The position numbers and the translations under genes were made by a program. From assembly GCF_020531905.1 (NCBI RefSeq), contig NZ_JAJAWG010000002.1:434001-498000 (forward strand): 64,000 bases of DNA, written 5' to 3'. This document shows positions 57,936 through 64,000 of this stretch, piece after piece (the first letter of the stretch is position 1; each line of letters opens with the position of its first letter). The stretch is from Deefgea salmonis. Its GTDB lineage: Bacteria; Pseudomonadota; Gammaproteobacteria; Burkholderiales; Chitinibacteraceae. The notes under the pieces are model-generated. The model had not been told where the DNA came from. It did not search any database and saw only the letters and a list, made by a program, of their open reading frames with translations.

Positions 57936-58289
57936 TTACTTCGCTGGGGTTTTGATGGTTGCCAAAGTCTCGCGCAGGGCGATATCAACAGCAGAAATCA
58001 GCAACTGGTCTGGCGCTTTACGGCAAGCTACATCGATACGTTCACCAAATTGCTTACCCGCTTCAAGTTGATCAGGGAAAGTCTCGTCACGGCTTTGCAA
58101 TAAATAGCCGGCCATGGTTTCAACAGCATGGAAAAATTTATCCACAGACTTGCCAGATTCCTGCCACATTTCGGTGCAGCTCAAATGTGCAACGTCTTGC
58201 AAGCTCGGCAGGGCGGTAGGTTTAGCGTCTTTCGCAGCAGCAAAAGGAGACAATAGCGCGAGGCTCAAAGTAAGGGCGATCAGTTTCAT
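57936..58289 (-). CDS. Small exported protein with two cysteines, HdeA-like (tentative)
   Basis: 117 residues from the ATG at 58289. Signal peptide MKLIALTLSLALLSPFAAA, then a helical region with HLSCTEMWQESGKS and IDVACRKAPDQLL; two spaced cysteines (one disulfide) and the SC.E...I..AC...P spacing recall the acid-stress chaperone HdeA/HdeB. This is a pattern suggestion only. Next to the glycine-zipper gene on the same strand, 25 bp from its stop. Confidence 0.6.
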   Translation of the reverse strand: MKLIALTLSLALLSPFAAAKDAKPTALPSLQDVAHLSCTEMWQESGKSVDKFFHAVETMAGYLLQSRDETFPDQLEAGKQFGERIDVACRKAPDQLLISAVDIALRETLATIKTPAK

Positions 58290-58314
58290 GGTCAAAGCTC
58301 CAAAAAAAAATGAA

Positions 58315-58665
58315 TTAATGATTAATAATGGCGCCAGCAGCACCACCGGCGACAGCGCCTTTTAAGGCTCCGCGTAAGCCATTACCCGCAATACCACCAA
58401 TCACAGCGCCGACTACGGCACCTTTTTTAGCGCCACGCTGGGCACGACGACCACGATAGCCATCACTGCTTACTGCTGCCAAACCGCCACCAATTGCTGC
58501 GCCGCCCAGAGCGCCTTTAAGGCCATTACCCGCCGCCAAACCGAGCACGCCACCGATCACAGCCCCTTTGGTTAAACGGCTGTCATTTCGCGCCTGCGCA
58601 GGCTGGGCTAAAGCCAACACCAAGGGCAAGGCCAGCAAGCAACGAACTAAAATTTTCTTTTGCAT
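58315..58665 (-). CDS. Glycine-zipper exported protein
   Basis: 116 residues from the ATG at 58665 (MQKKILVRCLLALPLVLALAQPAQA). After the signal peptide the protein is built of two glycine-zipper blocks: KGAVIGGVLGLAAGNGLKGALGGAAIGGGL and KGAVVGAVIGGIAGNGLRGALKGAVAGGAAGA, joined by a basic YRGRRAQRG loop. Such blocks form helical hairpins in outer-membrane or envelope proteins. Function unknown; cotranscribed with the HdeA-like gene is plausible. Confidence 0.75.
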   Translation of the reverse strand: MQKKILVRCLLALPLVLALAQPAQARNDSRLTKGAVIGGVLGLAAGNGLKGALGGAAIGGGLAAVSSDGYRGRRAQRGAKKGAVVGAVIGGIAGNGLRGALKGAVAGGAAGAIINH

Positions 58666-58981
58666 GAATAGCTCCAATTTAAAATATTTGAAATACCACC
58701 TCAATGTCTCATTGAACGCCCGACGACGCGCCAGCACCTAAAATCCGCCGACATAATCATTGAGTTTAGTACGAAAATAAAAACCCAAAAATGCAGTTGG
58801 CGCCAACGGCCATAAAATATGGCGGTCGGATCAGCAAAATGGGATTATTTGGATAACGACGAGATCTGCGACTTGAACAACATCGAGGTGAATACTTGAT
58901 TTCGGTCGATTTTAGGCGGGCAAAAGCGCAAAAACAAGCCGCTGTGCTATTTCGCACACGGCAATGACAAATCAAATTTGC
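58666..58981. other. Intergenic region without a credible gene
   Basis: 316 bp between the glycine-zipper gene and a Crp/Fnr gene stop. The short minus-strand frame here is basic and cysteine-rich without a ribosome site, so it was not called. It should hold the glycine-zipper promoter. No repeat or strong terminator was seen. Confidence 0.5.
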
Positions 58982-59680
58982 TTAGAATTTTTTAGGTAAG
59001 GGCTTCAAGATATGAAAGCGGCCCCGCTCATCTTGCTCGATATAGCCGCCTTTTCTCAATTCAGCCAACATGCGATTGACCATTTCTCGTGATAAACCAA
59101 TCCGCGCGGCAATCTCTTGCTGGCTTAAATCCAAGCCAACTTGATTGGGATAAGCTTGCGCATTGCGCTCTAGCCAGCCCAAAAAAGTGCGTAATTTTTG
59201 ATAGCCACTGGCATGGGATAACAAATTGACAAAATTAAGCAAAAACTTAACGCCCGTCGCCAGCTCCTTAGCGCAAGCTTGCCAAGCCAAAGGATATTCA
59301 CGCAAAGCCTGCAGCAGATCGTCGATGCTGATGAGTAGAAAATGACTATCAACAGCACTGGTCAAACAATAGGTATTGACGCGCTCATTAAAGAGCATTT
59401 GCAATCCTGCGATCGAGCCTGCGGGCATAAAGCCATATAAAAAAGCACGCTTACCCAGATCTTCGTTCGCCGTAATCGATAAGATGCCGCTCGATAAAAA
59501 CAAAATATGCTCGCTTTTAGCGCCTTCGCTGCAAATCACCGTATCGGCTTTCACGTGTCGCTCTATCCCATTTTGCACCAAACGCTGCCGAATCTCAGTT
59601 GGAAATTCATTGAGCAATGGAAACAAAAACGGCAGAAACGGTTGGGCTACAGCAGGCTCGCTCATATCACTCTCATCCAT
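58982..59680 (-). CDS. Crp/Fnr family regulator, divergent from the 3 kb pair
   Basis: 232 residues (ATG at 59680 or 59665). Cyclic-nucleotide-binding-type N-domain without the GEL..RS pocket of Crp (it reads GSIAGLQMLFNERVNTYCL) and without a Fnr-like N-terminal cysteine cluster. C-terminal helix-turn-helix SQQEIAARIGLSREMVNRML. Beyond the Crp-like recognition helix, specificity is unknown. Its neighbours (diiron protein, histidine kinase) hint at redox or oxygen regulation, by inference. Confidence 0.85.
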   Translation of the reverse strand: MDESDMSEPAVAQPFLPFLFPLLNEFPTEIRQRLVQNGIERHVKADTVICSEGAKSEHILFLSSGILSITANEDLGKRAFLYGFMPAGSIAGLQMLFNERVNTYCLTSAVDSHFLLISIDDLLQALREYPLAWQACAKELATGVKFLLNFVNLLSHASGYQKLRTFLGWLERNAQAYPNQVGLDLSQQEIAARIGLSREMVNRMLAELRKGGYIEQDERGRFHILKPLPKKF

Positions 59681-59698
59681 TGATCATCTCACTGACGA

Positions 59699-59732
59699 AA
59701 CAAAAAGCCAGATCAATGATCTGGCTTTTTGC
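59699..59732 (-). terminator. Terminator after the parvulin gene
   Basis: AAAAAGCCAGATC / GATCTGGCTTTTT with AAT loop, 31 bp past the parvulin stop on the minus strand. Same arms as the terminator at 57881-57917. Confidence 0.9.
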
Positions 59733-59762
59733 ATTTACCGCTATTCAGTTACGCAATCGGTA

Positions 59763-60494
59763 TTAAGCCATTGCTGGTAATGAATAACCTTCGATTTTGG
59801 CGCTCGTCACCAATTGACCGAGGTAATCGTGCATGGCTTTGCGGCCTGCCATGTCGGTTAAGAAGGCTTGTAGACGTTCTTTCACTTCTTCAAATGAAAC
59901 ACTGTCACCTTGGCTACGCTCAGTCACTTCAATGATATGGTAACCAAATTGCGTTTCTACCAACGTCGGCACAATCACGCCAGCTTCAGTCGAGAAAATC
60001 GCGGCTTCAAATTCTGGCACCATTTGACCACGGCCAAACTGACCCAAGCTACCGCCTTGCGCGCTTGATGGGCAAGTTGAATGCTCGCGAGCCAAATCAG
60101 CAAACTTGCTTGGATTGGCCAATACGTCCGCCAACACGCCTTCAGCTTTTGCTTTAGCGATACCCGCAGTCAAGCCTTCGCCCAGTGGGAACAAAATGTG
60201 ATTAGCAGAAGCCATTTCGCCCTTGGTAAAGCTTTCTGGATTGCTATTGTAAAAATCAAGACAAGCCGCTTCGTCGGCTTCTTCAACAGGAATGGCTTTT
60301 TCTAGCAAAGTACCAATGATTTCTTCAGTTGTTGGTGCAGTGATGCCTTCTTTTTTGGCCGTTTGCAATAATAATTCACGCAAAATCAATTCTTGGATTG
60401 CCGCATCGCGCGGGCTTTCTGCTTCGGCGTGTTGCGCCAATTCATTTTCGATACTTGCTTCGCTGATTTCAACGCCGTTTACGATAATCGCCAT
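59763..60494 (-). CDS. PpiC/parvulin-type peptidyl-prolyl isomerase
   Basis: 243 residues without an evident signal peptide. N-terminal helical region (ILRELLLQTAKKEGI) and a parvulin domain (about 110-205) with ANHILFPL, AREHSTCPSSAQGGSLGQFGRGQMVPEFEAAIFS and TQFGYHIIEVTER. Overall layout recalls cytoplasmic NifM/PpiC-type isomerases that assist metalloenzyme maturation in several denitrifying and nitrogen-fixing bacteria; no such target gene is present in the window. AGGAT upstream of the start. Confidence 0.9.
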   Translation of the reverse strand: MAIIVNGVEISEASIENELAQHAEAESPRDAAIQELILRELLLQTAKKEGITAPTTEEIIGTLLEKAIPVEEADEAACLDFYNSNPESFTKGEMASANHILFPLGEGLTAGIAKAKAEGVLADVLANPSKFADLAREHSTCPSSAQGGSLGQFGRGQMVPEFEAAIFSTEAGVIVPTLVETQFGYHIIEVTERSQGDSVSFEEVKERLQAFLTDMAGRKAMHDYLGQLVTSAKIEGYSLPAMA

Positions 60495-60514
60495 GATTAA
60501 ATCCTATCTTTGGG

Positions 60515-60542
60515 TATAAAAAACCCAGCTTCAAGCTGGGTT
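60515..60542 (-). terminator. Terminator after the diiron MBL-fold gene
   Basis: On the minus strand, AACCCAGCTT / AAGCTGGGTT hairpin with a minimal loop, followed by TTTTTATA. It ends the two-gene operon before the parvulin gene. Confidence 0.85.
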
Positions 60543-60605
60543 ATAAAATAATTGCTCAATAGCTTACCCGTATTAGTTATGGGTGAATATGCCGAATATC
60601 AAGTG

Positions 60606-61340
60606 CTAATCGAGGCCAACTTTTAACGCATCAAACCAATCAATAAATCGCTTCACATCCGCACCACGATAAATCGCCCCATGCTGAGGACACAACAACT
60701 CAATATCGAGCTCGCGGACTTTCTCAATCCAGCGTTTTTTCGCCGTATTGCTGCCCATCCAGCGGCGATGAAAACCTTCGGCGTAACGAATGTGGTGATC
60801 AAAATCCTCAACAAACAAGGATGCATTCGCATCAGGAAATAAGGCTGCGCCAATATCGCCGCTGAATAATAATTTGCAGGCTGGATCGTATAAATGAAAA
60901 TTGCCGGATGAATGCAAGTAATGCGCCGGAACCATGGTCAATGGTGCATCCCCCACCAGCAACGTACCGCCTTCATCGGGTATGCCGACAATCGTATTGT
61001 CTTCACCACCAAAATGCGGAATAAAACCACTCCATAAACCAGAAACATGGCATTTAATCTGGGGATTAAAATCATGCCACAGGCCCAATGAGGAAATCAC
61101 ATCGGGGTCTTGATGTGAAGAAAAAATCCTTTGCACCGTACGCGGGTCAACCACTTCTGAGAGCGCAGCAAACACCGCAGGAAAAACTTCCGAGCCACCC
61201 GGATCACACAAAATACTGTCATTGCCATTGGTCACCACATATTCATTGGTATCGATCAAATGATTCGGGCGAGCAGGGTCACGCGAGATGGCGAACCAAC
61301 GATGATCAGCTGCACTGGCAATCAATAAAGCTTTTTTCAT
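60606..61340 (-). CDS. ODP-type metallo-beta-lactamase fold diiron protein
   Basis: 244 residues with no flavodoxin domain. Metal ligands follow the flavodiiron pattern rather than the classical HxHxDH: His76, Asp78 and Asp80 in SSHQDPDV (flavodiiron proteins read HxExD), His143 in AHYLHSSGNF, Asp162 in FSGDIGAA and His220 in CPQHGAI. The DTNEYVV and CDPGG start is that of the flavodiiron MBL domain. Standalone ODP domains are known to be O2/Fe sensors for chemotaxis in Treponema denticola; enzyme versus sensor function is undecided here. 11 bp downstream of the chemoreceptor-tip-like gene. Confidence 0.88.
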   Translation of the reverse strand: MKKALLIASAADHRWFAISRDPARPNHLIDTNEYVVTNGNDSILCDPGGSEVFPAVFAALSEVVDPRTVQRIFSSHQDPDVISSLGLWHDFNPQIKCHVSGLWSGFIPHFGGEDNTIVGIPDEGGTLLVGDAPLTMVPAHYLHSSGNFHLYDPACKLLFSGDIGAALFPDANASLFVEDFDHHIRYAEGFHRRWMGSNTAKKRWIEKVRELDIELLCPQHGAIYRGADVKRFIDWFDALKVGLD

Positions 61341-61351
61341 TCAATGAGATC

Positions 61352-61939
61352 TCAGGCAAGGTTTTGGGTAATTTGGCGTAGCGCATCAAGACGCGGCAAG
61401 ACCGTGGTTATTTTTTGGGCAAACTCTTCGGATAATTCAGCCAAAATCGTACGAAGTTCACCGCTATACGCCGATTCGATGCGGGCCGAGCGCGCTAAAA
61501 CCAAGCCAAAAGTACAGGTTTGATACGCATCATCCAAGCATTCGCCAAATTTGCTTCCCCCTTTAAACACCACCATTTTATTACGGGTTTTTTCCATGGC
61601 TGGGGCGAGCAGTTCAGCCACCTCGGTTGAAAATGCGGCGGCATCGCTTAAGCGTGCCAAACGCCTTTCGGCTTGCAAACGGGTGGTTGCTGAATTGAGT
61701 AATTCTTGCGCCAATAGGCCAAGTCGATGCATTTCAGCCTGCAGCGCCAAGCTGAGTGAGCGCAATTCCCCCGAGATCACACCAAAACCACGGGCATGTG
61801 CACCCGCTTTTTTGGCCAAAATAATGGCATTTAAGCCCATTAGATTGATTTCAAAACAGCTGACTACAACAACCTTCACTTCCTCATGAATTAATACCGA
61901 TTGTTGCAATGCACTTACGCCACTTTTATGTGGATCCAT
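61352..61939 (-). CDS. Small soluble protein with a chemoreceptor-tip-like region
   Basis: 195 residues from the ATG at 61939 (TGAGG upstream; a GTG 12 bases earlier is less likely). It has no membrane segment or HAMP. Residues about 30-62, EINLMGLNAIILAKKAGAHA then RGFGVISGELRSL, line up with the MCP signalling tip [20 protein letters not shown] then [13 protein letters not shown]. After this the protein is helical with MEKTRNKMVVF and no further MCP methylation helices. It could be a soluble receptor-like adaptor for CheA/CheW or an unrelated helical regulator. Upstream partner of the diiron gene. Confidence 0.75.
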   Translation of the reverse strand: MDPHKSGVSALQQSVLIHEEVKVVVVSCFEINLMGLNAIILAKKAGAHARGFGVISGELRSLSLALQAEMHRLGLLAQELLNSATTRLQAERRLARLSDAAAFSTEVAELLAPAMEKTRNKMVVFKGGSKFGECLDDAYQTCTFGLVLARSARIESAYSGELRTILAELSEEFAQKITTVLPRLDALRQITQNLA

Positions 61940-62084
61940 ACGTTGCCTCACGAATTAGGATGAGCTTCGTTATAGTCGCCGAATGCTTACAAAACAAACT
62001 TGATTTGCCGACTGATCTATAGTTAAAAACGAAAGTATGTAGAAATCATATTTCATCGCAATCAGTGTATGGAGATGAATCATC

Positions 62085-62576
62085 ATGATTCGCGCTTTAT
62101 TACTTGCCAGCCTATTTTTTAGCCCCATCGGCCATGCCGTGACCATCGAGCCTCCCCAAGGTCCAGCGGTATTAACGATGAGCGGCCATATCGGCCAATA
62201 CAACCAAGGAAACACCTTGGTTTTTGATGATGCATTGCTCAATCAGCTCCCCCAAAAAAACATTCGTACCAGCTCACCGTGGTATAGCGGCATCCACACC
62301 TTTACGGGGCCATTACTCAGTGATGTTTTAAAGCGAGCAGTAAGTAAAGGTCAGCAACTTCATCTTAAAGCAATGAATGACTACACCATCGTGATCCCCA
62401 GTAGCGACACCCAATTTGAGCCGATTTTGGCAAGAAAAATCGATGGCAAAGCGTTTAGCACTCGGGACAAAGGACCGTTATTTCTGATGTTTCCTTTTGA
62501 TCAATATACGCATTTACAAAATAGAACTTATTTTTCTCGCGCCGTTTGGCAGTTAATTGCCATCAAGGTTGAGTAA
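62085..62576 (+). CDS. Periplasmic SUOX/molybdopterin-oxidoreductase-fold protein lacking the cofactor cysteine
   Basis: 163 residues. Signal peptide MIRALLLASLFFSPIGHA. The body shows the oxidoreductase molybdopterin-binding pattern (SPWYSGIHTFTGPLLSDVLKRAV, MNDYTIVIPSSD, PILARKIDGKAFSTRDKGPLFLMFPFD) but carries no cysteine, so it cannot ligate molybdenum as sulfite oxidases do. Seven bases separate it from the histidine kinase, hence an operon; it is likely the periplasmic ligand- or partner-binding component for that kinase (inference). Confidence 0.8.
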   Translation: MIRALLLASLFFSPIGHAVTIEPPQGPAVLTMSGHIGQYNQGNTLVFDDALLNQLPQKNIRTSSPWYSGIHTFTGPLLSDVLKRAVSKGQQLHLKAMNDYTIVIPSSDTQFEPILARKIDGKAFSTRDKGPLFLMFPFDQYTHLQNRTYFSRAVWQLIAIKVE

Positions 62577-62583
62577 GCCAACC

Positions 62584-64000
62584 ATGTCAAAAAAACCGCT
62601 CGGCAAAGGTCCGCTATCCATCATCGCTGCCGTGGTGCTGCTGATGATTATCAGCATGATGCTGATGCTGAATCGACAATATGACATCTTACAAAAATCA
62701 TCTCGAATTGGAGCGGATAATGATGTCTGGGCTTATGCGCAATTGGGTTATGAATACTATCGACTGAGCGACCAAGCCGAGCGCCTTTTGGTCGATCAAG
62801 ATGCCTTACAAATGAAAAACTTGCGGATGCGTTACGATATTTTTGTCAGTCGAGTCGATGTGATTGCCAAAGCGCCTTATGCCAATCATGAAACCAATCC
62901 TCAAATCCAAAATAATTTGAACGCTTTACAAAAATTCATCGCCGAGACAGACCGTTATCTTGGCCCTGACGTGCCGCTTAAATACCATCGGCAAGACATC
63001 ATTACACTCCGAACGAATCTTGATCGGCAGCAAGACATCATCCTGAATATGATTCAATTCGCAAAAGACGACACCTTGCGCAGCGCTGAACACTACGCCA
63101 AAACATTAAGTGAGCAATCGAAAACCATTACCAGCTTAGTTTTACTGCAGCTGGGATTAACGCTGGCTTTCTCGCTGCTGCTATACCGACAAAATCGATT
63201 AGAGCACCTACGAAGCGATGAACTCGAAGATCTCAACCTCGCGCTAGCGGGGGCGACTCAACGCGCCGAGCTGGCCAACCAAAGCAAAAGCATCTTTCTG
63301 GCCAATATGAGCCATGAAATTCGTACCCCCATGAATGCCGTTCTGGGCATGCTCGATGTGCTATCAACGATGTCATTGAATGAGCAACAAAATGATTACG
63401 TCATCACCGCCAGAAGCTCGGCACAGCATTTGCTCGCATTACTCAACGATATTCTCGATTTATCACGACTAGAAACCGGACAAATTGAATTTGAAAACGC
63501 GCCCTATTCGCCGCAACAACTGCTGCGTGAATGTATGCGTTTAATGCGGATGCGGGCGAACGAAAAAAATATCCATTTAACGCTCGCAGTCGCAGATCAT
63601 TTACCCGAATGGCAATTGGGCGACATTGTCCGGATGCGGCAAATTTTGCTCAATTTACTCGGTAATGCCATCAAATTTACTGAAAAAGGAGAAGTCGCGC
63701 TTTGCGTTTCAAGCAACAAAGACGATTTGATTTTTATGATCAATGACACCGGAATAGGCATGACGCCCGAAGGTTTGTCTCGGCTATTTAAGCGTTTTCA
63801 ACAGGCCGACAATAAAATTGCTCGCCATTACGGAGGGAGCGGATTAGGGCTAGAGATTTCCTTAACCCTGATTGAATTAATGCACGGCCATATTGATGTG
63901 CAAAGCCAATTTGGCGTCGGCAGCCAATTTACGGTGCTGATCCCGCGCATCGATTGTGATCCACCGCCAGTGGCCGCCCCGAGCGTGCACTATGCGCCGC
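62584..64000 (+). CDS. Membrane histidine kinase (3' end outside the window)
   Basis: 472 codons visible, open to base 64000. An N-terminal membrane helix (about 11-30), a periplasmic helical domain (about 31-205), a second membrane helix (about 178-200), and a kinase core with H box ANMSHEIRTPMNAVLGM (His244), N box LLGNAIKF, G1 NDTGIGMTPEG, F box RLFKRFQQ and G2 HYGGSGLGLEIS. The order and the SxSHEIRTPMN motif suggest a hybrid kinase with a receiver domain beyond the window. Cotranscribed with the SUOX-fold protein. Confidence 0.92.
   Translation, partial: MSKKPLGKGPLSIIAAVVLLMIISMMLMLNRQYDILQKSSRIGADNDVWAYAQLGYEYYRLSDQAERLLVDQDALQMKNLRMRYDIFVSRVDVIAKAPYANHETNPQIQNNLNALQKFIAETDRYLGPDVPLKYHRQDIITLRTNLDRQQDIILNMIQFAKDDTLRSAEHYAKTLSEQSKTITSLVLLQLGLTLAFSLLLYRQNRLEHLRSDELEDLNLALAGATQRAELANQSKSIFLANMSHEIRTPMNAVLGMLDVLSTMSLNEQQNDYVITARSSAQHLLALLNDILDLSRLETGQIEFENAPYSPQQLLRECMRLMRMRANEKNIHLTLAVADHLPEWQLGDIVRMRQILLNLLGNAIKFTEKGEVALCVSSNKDDLIFMINDTGIGMTPEGLSRLFKRFQQADNKIARHYGGSGLGLEISLTLIELMHGHIDVQSQFGVGSQFTVLIPRIDCDPPPVAAPSVHYAP

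Noticed and set aside
58766..58975. Short minus-strand cysteine-rich open frame between the glycine-zipper and Crp/Fnr genes
   Set aside because: No ribosome site, unusual composition and no known family; most likely chance.

Overview
The window reads as chromosomal DNA of a free-living, aerobic or facultative betaproteobacterium, most likely a Neisseriales member close to Chitinibacter/Deefgea. The evidence is the EF-P/EarP arginine-rhamnosylation pair, Neisseria-like EF-P and DsbC, ubiC-ubiA and ubiH-type genes, Crp/Fnr regulators with betaproteobacterial architecture, and a secreted enzyme ending in a chitin-binding-like module. I infer the taxon from gene content; no rRNA or tRNA gene is visible. 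No phage, complete insertion sequence or CRISPR array was seen.

Layout. 1-8.4 kb: plsY (cut by the window edge), folB, a Tim44-domain protein, a lipoprotein and two tandem Crp/Fnr regulators, divergent lptM and cyaY, a YqaA-type membrane protein, the periplasmic metalloprotease BepA, an FKBP isomerase, a lipoprotein and a YkgJ protein. 8.5-14.3 kb: rph, a tiny membrane protein, a YebC regulator, and two paralogous S41 protease lipoproteins in tandem. 14.4-20.8 kb: a GST-membrane protein-ubiA-ubiC operon with overlapping ends, azlCD, a GspF-like gene broken by an in-frame stop, and dapA behind a clear lysine riboswitch. 20.8-25.6 kb: a nitronate-monooxygenase-like enzyme and biotin genes bioF and bioH around a DUF2520 protein. 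25.6-35.5 kb: a chemoreceptor, dsbC, an FAD hydroxylase, comEC, a MOSC protein, a FUSC protein, an iron-dependent alcohol dehydrogenase and DoxX.

35.6-40.7 kb: efp and earP, a small MITE-like element, a YdgA-family protein and purB. 41.2-46.8 kb is an iron-acquisition block: two overlapping Fur-box-like palindromes, tonB-exbB-exbD, a catecholate-type TonB-dependent receptor and a PiuC-type dioxygenase. 46.8-58.7 kb: a CorC-family protein, an RhlE-type helicase, a Tat-exported phospholipase C fused to LamG-like and CBM5/12-like modules, fumC, an erythromycin-esterase-like lipoprotein, an S2P-type protease and two small exported proteins.

58.9-64 kb looks like a redox/oxygen-signalling neighbourhood: a third Crp/Fnr regulator, a parvulin, an ODP-type (flavodiiron-like) metallo-beta-lactamase protein in an operon with a small soluble protein that resembles only the chemoreceptor signalling tip, and, divergently, a periplasmic SUOX-fold protein lacking the cofactor cysteine coupled to a histidine kinase that runs off the window. 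The chemoreceptor-tip/diiron pair is the best candidate for a little-described system. Several non-coding repeats are also present, including a 225-bp pair whose hairpins differ by a compensatory base-pair insertion.
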